Shown in pieces: positions 54,371 to 64,000 of a stretch of 64,000 nucleotides of DNA. Below the pieces are notes generated by a model that saw only the letters and a program-made list of their open reading frames with translations, made no database searches and had not been told where the DNA came from. This stretch comes from an uncultured Cellvibrio sp. (GTDB lineage Bacteria > Pseudomonadota > Gammaproteobacteria > Pseudomonadales > Cellvibrionaceae): assembly GCA_946480695.1 (NCBI GenBank), contig CAMLKG010000020.1, positions 1 to 64,000 on the forward strand, in the 5' to 3' direction. Position 1 is the stretch's first letter; every line of letters starts with the position of its first letter. The position numbers and the translations under genes were made by a program.

Positions 54371-56341
54371 TCAGATAGGTAAATATTTTTTCAGGAAACT
54401 ATCGATAGCCTCGAACGTTTGCTTGCGATCTGGAAAATAATCCAGGTGGTGGGTGCCATTTTCCAGTTCGATGTACTCATAGGTTTTTTTGTTGTCCTTT
54501 AACGCGTCCGCCATATCGCGACTCTGGACAACAGGAACTACCGTGTCATCTTTTCCATGGATCAATAACACCGGCACTTTAATCCTTTCCACCAGGCGCA
54601 CAGGTGATGTTTCCTTCAGTTGGCCGCGGTCTTCACCGAATTGTTTGCGCGCGCTGTTCTTGTTGAGGAAATGCCGGAAGTTATTACTCATTTTCACCAG
54701 GTCCGACATACCGGCAAAACTGATGGCACATTGGAACAGGTCCGGGGTTTTGGCGATGCCCATGAGCGCCGCGTAGCCACCGTAACTGGCGCCTACAATG
54801 CAAACCCGCTTTGGATCGGCAATTTTTTGCTCCACTAAATATTTCACCGAATCTTCCAGGTCATCCTGCATTTCCAAACCCATACCGCCAATAGCCTGCA
54901 TCATAAAGTCATGGCCATAACCCGATGAGCCGCGAAAGTTTGGCTGGAAAACCACATAACCGCGATTGGCCATGAAAGTGGAAAACATATCAAAACTTTT
55001 TCCATCCTCACTCATGGGGCCACCGTGCGGAAGGATAATCGTTGCGGCGGGTTTGCCCGCAAAGGTTTTCGGCAAGGATAAAAATCCTTCCAGTTCCAAA
55101 CCGTCGCGCGCTTTAAAGCGGCGCGATTCTTTTTCAACCAGGACTTCTTCGGTCAAATCGGGATAGGCACTGGCAATAGGCGTCAGGGTTTTTGCGTCGC
55201 GGTCGCCGTAATAATAAGTACCGGGGTTGGTATTATTAGTGGTGTATAAAATATATTTGCGCGCGTCATCGCTCATGCTGGCGATGTAGTTGGTGGTGTC
55301 CGGCATGGCTTTATCCAGCCCCGCCTGGAATGCTTTGAATTCGCTGTTCCAAAAAATACTTTTTGAACTGCTGTCGTTGTAATAAATACCAACCACTTCT
55401 TTATGCGCGGCGGAATAAATCAAGCGGCCGGTCACGTCATAATCAGGATCGCTCAACACCAATTCCTTCGGATAACCGGGCTTGGATAGGTCGGCTTTAA
55501 ACAGTGCCTGGCGGCCTTTGTGATCGGCAAAAATAAATAATTCATTGGGGTTGTTGCCGAAGCCGGCAATATCAATGCCCGGCTCGTCAAACACGACATA
55601 TTCCCAGGCGACAGTCCATTCGTTGGTATTGGGGTCCAGCACTTTGTAAGTAACTTTGCGTTTTTTATCATCGTAGTGTTCACCAACGCGCACATTGCCG
55701 GCGCGGTCCGCATACCATGAGCGCACACTGGCGGAATGTTTTTTTACGCGTGATAACTTGCCGGTGTTTACATTGGCTTTGTAAACGGTTTGATGCAGGG
55801 GAACTTCGCGGTCTACCGAAATAAGCACATGGTCGGGATCGTCCGGCGTCATGCTAATGATATTGTCCTGGTATTGGCTGACCCAGCCATCGGCATCGTC
55901 ATCCGGCTTAACCAGGGTGATCATCTTGGAAGTTTTTTTGGCATCGACCGCCAGCAAACGGGTCTGCATATATTTAACGCCGTTGTACATGCGGCTATCA
56001 AAGCGCAAGCTCATTAACAGGCGATCGTTGTTGCCCCAGGTTACCCAATTAAATTTGAATTGTTTGTTATCGGTTTTGGCGGGATAAAAAACCTTATTGG
56101 TCGCTAATTCCAGCACCATGATAACGGTGGTTTCACCAACATTTTTTAACGCCAGTAAATGCGAGCCATCGGGTGAGAGTTCTATATCCTCAATCAACGC
56201 ATCCTTATAAAAAACATCGAGCGGTAAAGGTGTATGTTTGGCGACAGGTTCAGCGGCGGAAACAGCCATGGAAGGAACCAGCATACCCAGCAGGAATGCC
56301 AGCTGGCTTCCCAGGCGGAGGAAAGAAGAGCGCATATGCAT
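54371..56341 (-). CDS. S9-family prolyl oligopeptidase-like peptidase
   Basis: 656 residues from ATG 56341 (AAGGA seven bases upstream), with a signal peptide. A beta-propeller-like N-terminal half precedes an alpha/beta-hydrolase: TIILPHGGPMSEDGKSFDMF, the nucleophile elbow VGASYGGYAALMGIA, LLIHGKDDTVVPVVQS and the catalytic His in LENGTHHLDYF. S9 members cut short peptides, often after Pro or aromatic residues. Exported. Confidence 0.92.
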   Translation of the reverse strand: MHMRSSFLRLGSQLAFLLGMLVPSMAVSAAEPVAKHTPLPLDVFYKDALIEDIELSPDGSHLLALKNVGETTVIMVLELATNKVFYPAKTDNKQFKFNWVTWGNNDRLLMSLRFDSRMYNGVKYMQTRLLAVDAKKTSKMITLVKPDDDADGWVSQYQDNIISMTPDDPDHVLISVDREVPLHQTVYKANVNTGKLSRVKKHSASVRSWYADRAGNVRVGEHYDDKKRKVTYKVLDPNTNEWTVAWEYVVFDEPGIDIAGFGNNPNELFIFADHKGRQALFKADLSKPGYPKELVLSDPDYDVTGRLIYSAAHKEVVGIYYNDSSSKSIFWNSEFKAFQAGLDKAMPDTTNYIASMSDDARKYILYTTNNTNPGTYYYGDRDAKTLTPIASAYPDLTEEVLVEKESRRFKARDGLELEGFLSLPKTFAGKPAATIILPHGGPMSEDGKSFDMFSTFMANRGYVVFQPNFRGSSGYGHDFMMQAIGGMGLEMQDDLEDSVKYLVEQKIADPKRVCIVGASYGGYAALMGIAKTPDLFQCAISFAGMSDLVKMSNNFRHFLNKNSARKQFGEDRGQLKETSPVRLVERIKVPVLLIHGKDDTVVPVVQSRDMADALKDNKKTYEYIELENGTHHLDYFPDRKQTFEAIDSFLKKYLPI

Positions 56342-56588
56342 AATGAAATCCTTGAATGAAATGATGCAGGTTCGCTCCTTGAATTGTGGTCCACGGGGCA
56401 AACCGCCCTGCTGTTATCCTCTGCTCAAGTCATGCACGCTGCAGTGTGCGCAGTATCTACAGTGCAATTTTTAACGTCAATCCATCGGCCCACCTTTCTG
56501 CAAAATTAAGTTTCATTTAATCCGGCTTCCCTATTCTGGCCCTGTCGAAACAACTTCCTGACCGATAGACCAAAATGAGGAACTTACT

Positions 56589-56891
56589 ATGAAACTGTTT
56601 ACTGTGATGGCCGCTGCCCTGACCTTGATAAGCCTGGGTGCCCAGGCGCGCGACCTTGGCCTGGACGAAGCGGTGAAACTGCGTGATGCTGGTAGTATCC
56701 AAGCCTTCGAAAAGCTGAACCAAACGGCATTGGCCCAACATCCGGGCGGTGTGCTCCAGGACACCGAATTGGAAAACCAGTGGGGCCGTTATGTTTATCA
56801 ACTGGAAGTAGTTGATGCCCAGGGCGTTGAATGGGATATTGAGCTGGATGCCGCAACCGGCGAAATCCTGAAAAACCACCGGGATGATTAA
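56589..56891 (+). CDS. PepSY-domain exported protein 1
   Basis: 100 residues; signal peptide ending near GAQA; one PepSY domain (VYQLEVVDAQGVEWDIELDA, then TGEILKNHRDD). PepSY proteins are small periplasmic inhibitors or sensors. Paralogue of the next gene; both precede the two-component system. Confidence 0.85.
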   Translation: MKLFTVMAAALTLISLGAQARDLGLDEAVKLRDAGSIQAFEKLNQTALAQHPGGVLQDTELENQWGRYVYQLEVVDAQGVEWDIELDAATGEILKNHRDD

Positions 56892-56934
56892 CCGTTAAGG
56901 TTAATCCTGGGTTAGATATATCGACAGGAACCCC

Positions 56935-57234
56935 ATGAAATCTGGAACGCGCATAGTGTTATTCCTTATGCTCGCCGGCGGCGTGAATGCGCGTGATTTA
57001 TCGCAGGATGAGGCCCTGCGCCTGCGCGAGCAGGGCCGCATTATCCCGCTGGAGCAATTGTTATCCCTGGTGGAAAAACGCCATCCCCACGCCAGTTTGC
57101 TGGAAGTAGAGCTGGAGGAGGACGAGGATATTTATGTTTATGAAGTGGAGCTGGCCACGCGTGATGGTGTGGTACGTGAATTGGAAATAGATGCCTCCAC
57201 CGGAACGATTTTAAAAGACGAGGAGGATGACTGA
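56935..57234 (+). CDS. PepSY-domain exported protein 2
   Basis: 99 residues; signal peptide ([19 protein letters not shown]), then PepSY ([31 protein letters not shown]) and a cleft of acidic residues (ELEEDEDI). Its last base overlaps the response-regulator start, so the two are coupled. Paralogue of the preceding gene. Confidence 0.85.
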   Translation: MKSGTRIVLFLMLAGGVNARDLSQDEALRLREQGRIIPLEQLLSLVEKRHPHASLLEVELEEDEDIYVYEVELATRDGVVRELEIDASTGTILKDEEDD

Positions 57235-57920
57235 TGCGAATCCTGGTCGTTGAAGATAATGTCGTACTGGCTGATGAATTGGGCGCGGATTTAAAGCGCG
57301 CCGGTTACGCGGTGGATTGGTTGGCCGATGGCCGCGATGCGTTAATCCAGGGCGCAACCGAACCTTATGATTTAATCCTGCTGGATTTGGGCTTGCCGGG
57401 TAAATCCGGGCTGGATATTTTGCGCGAATGGCGCGCTAGCCACATGCAGCGTCCGGTATTAATCCTTACTGCGCGCGATCATTGGGCCGAGCGGATAGAT
57501 GGCCTCAAGGCCGGTGCCGATGATTACCTCACCAAACCCTTCCACCCTGAAGAATTGCAGCTGCGTATCCAAGCGCTCTTGCGGCGCACCCACGGTCAAA
57601 TAAACCAGCCGCAATTACACGCGGGCGGTGTGCAACTGGATGAGGCGCGCCAATGCGCGATCAGGGAAAACGAAGTCGTTGAATTAACAGCGGCCGAATT
57701 CAGTTTATTGCGATATTTAATGTTGCATGCAGGAAAAATTATTTCCAAATCGCAATTGCACGATCATTTATACGATGGGGAAAGCGAACGCGATTCCAAT
57801 GTGATTGAAGTGCACATCAATCACCTGCGCCGCAAATTAGGCAAGGAGTTGATTGAAACCCGACGCGGGCAAGGTTACCGCCTGCAAAAAAACCAGGCTC
57901 CGGCCCCAGGGCTCCATTAA
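57234..57920 (+). CDS. OmpR/PhoB-type response regulator
   Basis: 228 residues. Receiver: [14 protein letters not shown] with phosphoacceptor Asp51, conserved [10 protein letters not shown] and [16 protein letters not shown]-binding wing: [19 protein letters not shown], then [18 protein letters not shown]. Coupled to the downstream kinase and the PepSY genes. Confidence 0.93.
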   Translation: MRILVVEDNVVLADELGADLKRAGYAVDWLADGRDALIQGATEPYDLILLDLGLPGKSGLDILREWRASHMQRPVLILTARDHWAERIDGLKAGADDYLTKPFHPEELQLRIQALLRRTHGQINQPQLHAGGVQLDEARQCAIRENEVVELTAAEFSLLRYLMLHAGKIISKSQLHDHLYDGESERDSNVIEVHINHLRRKLGKELIETRRGQGYRLQKNQAPAPGLH

Positions 57921-57924
57921 GGAA

Positions 57925-59265
57925 ATGTTTTTGTTTAAGCGAGCGATCAACTCCATCCAGCAACGTTTGAGCCTTGGCTTGATTAGCGTATTGGTGCTAA
58001 CCGGTTTGGTCCTGGCGCAATTGGGTTTTTGGCTGCTGGACCAGAGGTTACGTCGTTATTGGCAAACTCATTTGCATCACGAAGCGGAAACCTTGCTCGC
58101 TGCCATAGTGCGTGGCGCCAACGGCATTGAGCTGGATCAAAAACGATTGTCGGCCAGCTACCAGCGGCCATTTTCCGGCAATTATTTTTTAATTGAATTG
58201 CCCGAGCAGCAGTGGCGCTCGCGCTCTTCCTGGGATTTCAAAGTGGAATCGCCTTCCGCGACCGGTTTGCAAACAAACCTGGCTGATGGGCCCGAAACAG
58301 AGCAATTGTTAATTTACCGCGCTGATTTCCGCCGTTATGGGAAATCCATCCACATCATAGTCGCGCAGGATTACACGCCCATGCTGCAAAGTTTCCGCCG
58401 TATGCAATGGGCGGGCGCCGGTATGGGGGTTGTGGCCCTGGTATTGCTGGTAGTTATCCAGCGCTACCTGGTGCAGCGTGCGCTTGCGCCGCTGGAACAG
58501 GTGCGTCGGCAAATTGCGCAATTACAGCAAGGCCAGCGCAGCAGCCTTGACCAGCCGTTGCCGGATGAGCTCAAACCGCTGGCGCAACAAATCAACCATT
58601 TATTGCATCACACCGAAGATACGCTCGGTCGTTCGCGCAAAGCCTTGGGCAACCTCGGGCACGCGTTAAAAACCCCATTGGCCATTTTATTCAGCCTCGC
58701 CAATCGCCAAGATTTAAATGCGCACCCGGAGTTGCGCGAGCAATTTCGCTCTCAGTTACACCAGATGCAGGAACGTATCAGCCGCGAATTAAGTCGCGCG
58801 CGTCTGGCGGGTGAAGCGCTGCCGGGCGCTTATTTTGATTGTGCAAAAGAATTGCCTGATTTATGCAGCACCTTGCAGCAAATCCATACGCGCGCGTTAA
58901 CCATCCAATGGCAGGCCGAACCGGGTATGCGGCTGCCCTGGGATCGCGAGGATATGCTCGAACTATTGGGCAATTTGCTCGATAACGCCTGCAAGTGGGC
59001 GCAGCGAAATGTGCAATTAACAGTCCGGCTGGCGGACCAGTATTACGAATTATGGATCGATGATGACGGGCCGGGCATAGCACCGGAAATGCGTGGGCAG
59101 GTTATGAACCGGGGTGCACGCGCGGATGAACAAGTACAGGGCCACGGCCTGGGTTTAAGCATAGTGCGCGATATTGTCGAACATTGCCGTGGTGAACTTG
59201 CACTGGAATCCAGCCCGCTGGGCGGCTTGCGCGTGGTGATTCGCTTACCTGCCGGCAGGCCCTAG
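57925..59265 (+). CDS. Sensor histidine kinase
   Basis: 446 residues from ATG 57925; the frame begins at 57853, overlapping the regulator. Two membrane segments flank a periplasmic sensor (ISVLVLTGLVLAQLGFWLL; GAGMGVVALVLLVVI). H-box GHALKTPLAILFSLAN, N-box GNLLDNACKWAQ, G-boxes DDDGPGIAPEMRGQ and GHGLGLSIVRDIVE. QseC/PhoQ-like plan. The stop converges with the next gene by four bases. Confidence 0.93.
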   Translation: MFLFKRAINSIQQRLSLGLISVLVLTGLVLAQLGFWLLDQRLRRYWQTHLHHEAETLLAAIVRGANGIELDQKRLSASYQRPFSGNYFLIELPEQQWRSRSSWDFKVESPSATGLQTNLADGPETEQLLIYRADFRRYGKSIHIIVAQDYTPMLQSFRRMQWAGAGMGVVALVLLVVIQRYLVQRALAPLEQVRRQIAQLQQGQRSSLDQPLPDELKPLAQQINHLLHHTEDTLGRSRKALGNLGHALKTPLAILFSLANRQDLNAHPELREQFRSQLHQMQERISRELSRARLAGEALPGAYFDCAKELPDLCSTLQQIHTRALTIQWQAEPGMRLPWDREDMLELLGNLLDNACKWAQRNVQLTVRLADQYYELWIDDDGPGIAPEMRGQVMNRGARADEQVQGHGLGLSIVRDIVEHCRGELALESSPLGGLRVVIRLPAGRP

Positions 59266-60122
59266 AATTCCCCGTTGCGCGCCATGCGTTCGCGCTCCTT
59301 CCGCTCCTCCTCTTCCTGCCTGGCGTGCTCGATAATGCGCATCATGGTCGCTATATCCGCCTCCACATTGCTTTGCGCAAATTGCCCGGTGAGCTTGACA
59401 TCGGGGTGCAAATTACCGTGCTCGAACAGATCCCAAATTTCCTCGCCGTAGTGGGTGACTAATAAATCCGGCGCGTACTGGCCGAAGTATTGGGTCATGT
59501 TATTGACATCGCGCAACAGCATCATCCTGGCGTTATTGTTACCTGCCGCATTCACCGCCTGTGGTAAATCGATGATCACCGGGCCGGAGTGATCGATCAA
59601 TACATTAAACTCGGAGAGGTCGCCGTGAACCAGGCCGGCACAAAGCATGCGCACTATCTCCTGCATCATGCGCCCGTGGTAATCGCGCGCGGTCTCCGCA
59701 TCAAAGGCAACATCATCCAAACGCGGTGCCGGGTCGCCATCCTCATCGACCACCAGCTCCATCACCAGTACGCCCTCCAAAAACCAATAGGGTTTAGGGA
59801 CGCGGACGCTGGCTTCAGCGAGGCGATACAGCGCGTCCACTTCGGCGTTTAGCCAGGCGTCTTCCGCTTCCTTTTGGCCATATTTGGTTCCCTTGGCCAT
59901 GGCGCGCGCGCGGCGTGAATTGCGCACGCTGCGGCCTTCCTGGTATTGCACGGCCTGCTTGAAGCTGCGCTTGTTGGCTTCTTTATAAACCTTTGCGCAG
60001 CGCACTTCGTTGTTGGCGCTGACTACAAATACTTGCGCCTCTTTTCCACTCATCAATTGGTAATAAACCTCATCAATCAAGCCATCATCGACGAGCGGCT
60101 GTAAACGTTTGGGTATTTTCAT
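59262..60122 (-). CDS. PA4780-family RIO1-like serine/threonine kinase
   Basis: 286 residues from ATG 60122; the frame reaches 60152. ATP site SGKEAQVFVVSANNEVRCAK, catalytic HGDLSEFNVLIDHSG and metal-binding VIIDLPQAV. The RIO kinase plan is shared by proteins that act in ribosome maturation, but the bacterial role is unknown. A basic, Arg-rich tail closes it. Confidence 0.85.
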   Translation of the reverse strand: MKIPKRLQPLVDDGLIDEVYYQLMSGKEAQVFVVSANNEVRCAKVYKEANKRSFKQAVQYQEGRSVRNSRRARAMAKGTKYGQKEAEDAWLNAEVDALYRLAEASVRVPKPYWFLEGVLVMELVVDEDGDPAPRLDDVAFDAETARDYHGRMMQEIVRMLCAGLVHGDLSEFNVLIDHSGPVIIDLPQAVNAAGNNNARMMLLRDVNNMTQYFGQYAPDLLVTHYGEEIWDLFEHGNLHPDVKLTGQFAQSNVEADIATMMRIIEHARQEEEERKERERMARNGEF

Positions 60123-60220
60123 GAAAAAAAGAGAAAGAAGTTGAAAGTGCATATGGTAGCACTTGCCGCGAGGATTATTCTGCTAGCATTGGAACTTTCC
60201 ACCTTTCACAGGCTGTTGTT

Positions 60221-62032
60221 ATGCGTGGCATGCACTCTTCCGGTTTATCCGTTCACCCCAATAATGAGACCCGCGAAGAAAATGCCAGGGTGAACTTGCG
60301 CCAAAGCATGCAATATCTCCTGCCCTATTTATGGGAATTTAAAGGGCGCGTTTTACTGGCGATACTCGCCCTGCTGGCCGCCAAGGGCGCGACCCTGTTA
60401 ATGCCCTGGGCGCTTAAACATATTATCGATGGTGTTGACCGCAGCCTTGCACCAGAACTGGCATTACCCGCCTTCTTTATCCTGTTTTACGGGGCGCTGC
60501 GCTTCGGGAGCGTATTTTTTGGCGAAGTGCGCGATGCGTTATTTAGCCGCGTCACCGAACACGCGATGCGCAAGATTGGTTTGCGGGTGTTTAACCATTT
60601 GCATTCGCTGGAGTTGGCGTTTCACTTGGACCGCGCAACGGGCGGCATTAGTCGCGATATTGAGCGCGGCACTAACGGCATCAGTTTTCTGATGCGCTTT
60701 TTGATGTTCAATATTGTTCCCACGCTATTTGAAATCCTGATGGTCGCCATCATTTTCGCGGCGGCTTTTTCCATTTGGTATGCGGTCATCACCCTGTTTG
60801 CGGTGGCAATTTATGTGGTGTTTACCGTTTACACCACTGAATGGCGCAACAAGTTTGTGCGCGAAGCAAACCAGGCGGATTCATCCACCAGTACCCGCGC
60901 GATTGATTCATTGCTTAACTACGAAACGGTCAAATATTTTAATAATGAACGTTACGAAGCAGAAACCTATGATAATTTTTTGGAAAAATGGGAAAACGCC
61001 AAATTAAAGAACCGTATGTCGCTGCTTGCGCTTAACTCCGGCCAAGCCCTGATTATTGCGCTGGCGATGACGGCAATGATGTGGATGGCGGCGCAAAGCG
61101 TGTTGGACGGGGCCATGACGCTTGGTGACCTGGCAATGATTAATGCCTACATGATCCAGTTATTTATCCCGCTCAATTTTCTCGGCTTTGTCTATCGCGA
61201 AATCCGCCGCTCATTAACAGACCTGGAAAACATGTTGGCCCTATTAAAGCGCAATCCGGCGATCCGCGATGCACAGGGCGCCGTGCCCTTACAGGTAAGT
61301 CGCGGTGATATCCGCTGGCAACAGGTGGATTTTTCCTACCATAAAGAGCGGCCCATTTTGCAACAACTGGATTTACATATTCCGGCGGGGAGCAAAGTTG
61401 CCATTGTCGGTTCGTCAGGGGCCGGCAAGAGCACGCTCTCGCGTTTGCTCTACCGTTTTTATGATATTGATGGTGGGGAAATCCTTATCGATGGCCAGGA
61501 TATTCGCCAGGTTACCCTGGAGTCATTGCGCCGCGCGATTGCCGTGGTGCCGCAGGATACCGTGTTGTTCAACGCGAGCATCCGCGAAAATATCGCCTAC
61601 GGAAATCCGGGCGCAAGCAGTGAACAAATCGACCGCGCCATCAAAATGGCCCACCTGGAACAGTTTATTAGCAGTTTGCCCGAGGGTGATAAAACCCTGG
61701 TGGGCGAGCGCGGGTTGAAAGTATCCGGCGGTGAGAAGCAACGCATTGCAATCGCACGTGTCTTGTTAAAAGGCGCAAGCATCCTAATTTTTGATGAAGC
61801 CACCAGCGCGCTGGATTCAAAATCCGAAGCCGCCATCCTTGAAGCCATGCGCGAAGTTTCCACGGGCCATACCACATTGGTAATTGCACATCGCCTTTCC
61901 ACGGTTATCGATGCTGATCGCATCGTCGTCATGGAACATGGTCGGGTAATTGAACAGGGAACCCACAGCGAACTACTTGCCCTGCAAGGACATTACGCCC
62001 GGCTGTGGGCAATGCAGTTGCAAGACGAATAG
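60221..62032 (+). CDS. ATM1-type ABC exporter (permease-ATPase fusion)
   Basis: 603 residues: six-segment membrane domain, then an ATPase domain (Walker A AIVGSSGAGKSTLSRLLYRF; signature VSGGEKQRIAIARVLL; Walker B ASILIFDEATSALD). The order and text (RLSTVIDADRIVVMEHGRVI) match ATM1/HMT-type exporters that move glutathione-linked compounds or metals. Start is ATG 60221 with a weak ribosome-binding site. Confidence 0.9.
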   Translation: MRGMHSSGLSVHPNNETREENARVNLRQSMQYLLPYLWEFKGRVLLAILALLAAKGATLLMPWALKHIIDGVDRSLAPELALPAFFILFYGALRFGSVFFGEVRDALFSRVTEHAMRKIGLRVFNHLHSLELAFHLDRATGGISRDIERGTNGISFLMRFLMFNIVPTLFEILMVAIIFAAAFSIWYAVITLFAVAIYVVFTVYTTEWRNKFVREANQADSSTSTRAIDSLLNYETVKYFNNERYEAETYDNFLEKWENAKLKNRMSLLALNSGQALIIALAMTAMMWMAAQSVLDGAMTLGDLAMINAYMIQLFIPLNFLGFVYREIRRSLTDLENMLALLKRNPAIRDAQGAVPLQVSRGDIRWQQVDFSYHKERPILQQLDLHIPAGSKVAIVGSSGAGKSTLSRLLYRFYDIDGGEILIDGQDIRQVTLESLRRAIAVVPQDTVLFNASIRENIAYGNPGASSEQIDRAIKMAHLEQFISSLPEGDKTLVGERGLKVSGGEKQRIAIARVLLKGASILIFDEATSALDSKSEAAILEAMREVSTGHTTLVIAHRLSTVIDADRIVVMEHGRVIEQGTHSELLALQGHYARLWAMQLQDE

Positions 62033-62375
62033 ATTCACAGGCCAAAATAATAATGGACCAAATTCGTGCGCAATGAAATCCTGGTGCACCAAAGCATTGG
62101 CATCGGTGCCTGATTTTAACGTTGCTTTTTTACCATCAAAAATTTCTTTTGCACTAAACATAATCAAAAACGGGGTTATGCCCTCCACTTGGTCCCTGTG
62201 GGCTGCACTTTCACTGATTGGCACAAGTTTCGCTAAACAAGTTTTGCTAAATAGGTTTACTGCTCGCGATTAAACCAGCGTGCTACAGCGAATCTGCGGA
62301 GTTGTTCAGGGCGGGAATATATTGCCCGGCCGCATTAACCTGCGGTAATAATTACTCATGATTACGGGCCAATAA
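62033..62375. other. Intergenic region before the last gene
   Basis: No supported gene. An 83-codon minus-strand frame at 61973-62224 overlaps the ABC gene end and reads somewhat protein-like but has no support. Nothing else is seen. Confidence 0.4.
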
Positions 62376-64000
62376 ATGTCATCATTATTTGATTTCGATG
62401 TCGGCAAATACCGCGGCATTATTATTTCGGTTGCGTTATTTTTATTACTCGATGCCTCGGTTTTAATTTTCAATTTTTATGTTTCCTATGAAATTGCGGA
62501 AGATGCGATTGGGGTAAACCTTGCGGGTCGCCAACGCATGTTGTCACAACGAATGGCCAAAACCCTATTGGTTTTGGATCTCTCGAAGGATGACCCTGTA
62601 ACCTTCACCACCGCATTTGATGAGCTGCAATTAAGTAAAGGATTATTTGACGAAACCCTGAACGCATTCATCAATGGCGGGCAAGTCCGCGGTGCGGGAA
62701 AGGATTCAGTAATTCTGGAACCGGTAGGCAATCGTTTGGGAAAGGATTCGTTACAAAACACGTTACAACTGTGGCAGCCCTATAAAAAAAGCATTGAGGA
62801 TTTCTCTGAATCTGTCAAAAACGGCATGGACTTTTATGGGCCATTGTCAGTCGCAGTCGCCCAGGCGCGCACCCACAACCTGACTATCCTCACGTCCATG
62901 AATGATTTAACCGTGAGCCTTGAGCAGCTCGCCGCTTCCAAGGCGAAACGCTTACGGACGATCCAGACGTTGGGTATTTGCCTGGCTATCATTAACTTCC
63001 TGTTTATCATGCTGCATTTTATCCGCCAGTTGCGCGATAGTGACAAGGTGATTGAAAAGGCGCGCCGTGAAACCATTGAAATCCTGGAAACCGTGAACGA
63101 AGGCTTGTTCCTTATTAATAGGAATTTAATTATTGGCGACCAGCATTCAGCGAAACTATCCGATGTTTTGGGAAAGCAAGAGTTTTCCGGGCAATCATTC
63201 CAAGCGTTGCTCGGGAATATAGTCAGTGCCAAAGATGCGGAAACAGCGCGTGGGTTTATCGAACTATTGTTTGATCCCAAGATAAAGGAAAAACTTATTG
63301 GTGATTTGAACCCGCTCAGCAATGTGGAAGTAAATATTGCCAGCCAGGGTGGTGGTTTCCTTACCAAACATCTGCAATTCAGTTTTGCTCGTGCCTATCA
63401 AAAGGATGAAAATGATCAGGCGGGAATTTCGCATGTGTTGGTAACGGTGCTGGATATTAGTGAACAGGTAAAACTGGAACGCGAACTTAACGAGAGTCGC
63501 AAGCGCAACGAATCCCAACTTGAAATGATCACCGGTTTGCTCCACACCCATCCCGGTTTATTGCGTGAGTTTATCGCGAACAGTTTCAACTGCTTTAATC
63601 GAGTCAATACCATTTTACGATTGCCAGCCAAGACAGACCTGGCGGTACGCGAGAAGGCAAACAGCATTTTCCGTGAAATCCATAACTTTAAAGGGGAGGC
63701 TGCTTCTTTAAAACTGGAATTCTTTGAAGCCGCTGCGCACAACATGGAAGATACGCTGGCTTTATTACGCGATAAGCCGGATTTAAGTGGCAATGATTAT
63801 TTGGGCCTGACTGTGCAACTGGAGAACTTAATAAGCTACACCCAGCAGGTTGAGCATCTCACAGAGAGGTTGGGCCAATTTGCAATTGTCGGCGCTAATA
63901 AATCCCGGTTGCCGTCCACACCAATCCACGACCATCGCCATACCTGGGATCACCTTGAGGATTTTGTACAAAACATTGCGCTGCGCAGCGGGAAATTGGT
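62376..64000 (+). CDS. PilJ-like sensor with Hpt domain (CheA-like), truncated by the window end
   Basis: 541 codons visible, no stop, so the protein continues beyond 64000. Seen: an N-terminal membrane segment (IIISVALFLLLDASVLIF), a PilJ-type periplasmic region with the hallmark AGRQRMLSQRMAK, a second membrane segment near residue 210, a PAS-like region (LETVNEGLFLINRNLIIGD) and an Hpt helix with HNFKGEAASL, phosphoacceptor His436. CheA-like kinase domains would follow. Two-domain sensing of small molecules and phosphorelay is plausible. Start at ATG 62376; ribosome-binding site weak. Confidence 0.8.
   Translation, partial: MSSLFDFDVGKYRGIIISVALFLLLDASVLIFNFYVSYEIAEDAIGVNLAGRQRMLSQRMAKTLLVLDLSKDDPVTFTTAFDELQLSKGLFDETLNAFINGGQVRGAGKDSVILEPVGNRLGKDSLQNTLQLWQPYKKSIEDFSESVKNGMDFYGPLSVAVAQARTHNLTILTSMNDLTVSLEQLAASKAKRLRTIQTLGICLAIINFLFIMLHFIRQLRDSDKVIEKARRETIEILETVNEGLFLINRNLIIGDQHSAKLSDVLGKQEFSGQSFQALLGNIVSAKDAETARGFIELLFDPKIKEKLIGDLNPLSNVEVNIASQGGGFLTKHLQFSFARAYQKDENDQAGISHVLVTVLDISEQVKLERELNESRKRNESQLEMITGLLHTHPGLLREFIANSFNCFNRVNTILRLPAKTDLAVREKANSIFREIHNFKGEAASLKLEFFEAAAHNMEDTLALLRDKPDLSGNDYLGLTVQLENLISYTQQVEHLTERLGQFAIVGANKSRLPSTPIHDHRHTWDHLEDFVQNIALRSGKL

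Noticed and set aside
61973..62224. Minus-strand 83-codon frame (MFSAKEIFDGKKATLKSG...)
   Set aside because: Overlaps the ABC exporter end, has no ribosome-binding site and matches no family; reported only as part of the gap note.

Overview
The window looks like chromosome from a Cellvibrio-like, plant-polysaccharide-degrading gammaproteobacterium. The clearest clue is a secreted GH6 cellulase with a CBM2, long polyserine linkers, three PKD-like domains and a CBM9-like end (24584-28348). The proteobacterial gene set around it (CzcCBA, ArsJ, a PACE exporter, RecQ, a RIO1-like kinase, a PepSY/OmpR/kinase cluster) agrees. This is inferred from gene content; no rRNA or tRNA gene was recognised. 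The window ends inside a large PilJ-like/Hpt signalling gene.

Layout. 0.4-8.4 kb is metal homeostasis: a His-rich CDF exporter, a YkgJ-type Cys-cluster protein, and a minus-strand operon of a small His-rich protein plus czcC-czcB-czcA. The operon ends on what looks like the severed C-terminus of an endonuclease I gene. 8.4-11.0 kb is a tight three-gene unit: polysaccharide deacetylase, YkoP-like protein and an MGDG-synthase-like glycosyltransferase. 11.3-15.3 kb is an arsenate operon, arsR-GAPDH-arsJ, extended by an overlapping ATP-grasp-like gene. 15.5-24.2 kb holds a radical SAM protein, a divergent PACE exporter/LysR pair, two XRE regulators, an O6-alkylguanine methyltransferase, a DUF2157/GDYXXLXY membrane pair and small exported proteins. 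24.2-30 kb is the cellulase with its upstream repeats, then a CPA1 antiporter.

30-46 kb is accessory DNA, AT-rich to the eye. It contains orphan exported proteins and two diverging copies of an unrecognised two-gene module (33441 to 32450 on minus; 34319 to 35322 on plus). Next come an Abi-alpha/DUF4393 protein, an HNH protein with a C-terminal membrane anchor, an OLD-type ATPase-TOPRIM nuclease, a second HNH endonuclease and a YdeI/OmdA protein, followed by envelope genes (M23 peptidase, RlpA-like, DUF900 lipoprotein hydrolase, a barrel-like protein). A decayed copy of the second HNH gene and of the remnant beside it lies at 45.3-45.9 kb. Hairpin elements with a shared core recur in the intergenic gaps. 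The neighbourhood reads as a defence or cargo island, and the paired module is the best candidate here for an undescribed system.

46-64 kb returns to ordinary chromosome: a DUF1349 protein, an Rrf2 regulator with a flavin disulfide reductase, an ArsR/SRPBCC pair, a charged coiled-coil exported protein, an esterase, recQ, a glycosyltransferase, an S9 peptidase, two PepSY proteins with a two-component system, a RIO1-like kinase, an ATM1-type ABC exporter and the truncated signalling protein. Several regulators sit beside clean palindromes that are plausible autoregulatory operators.
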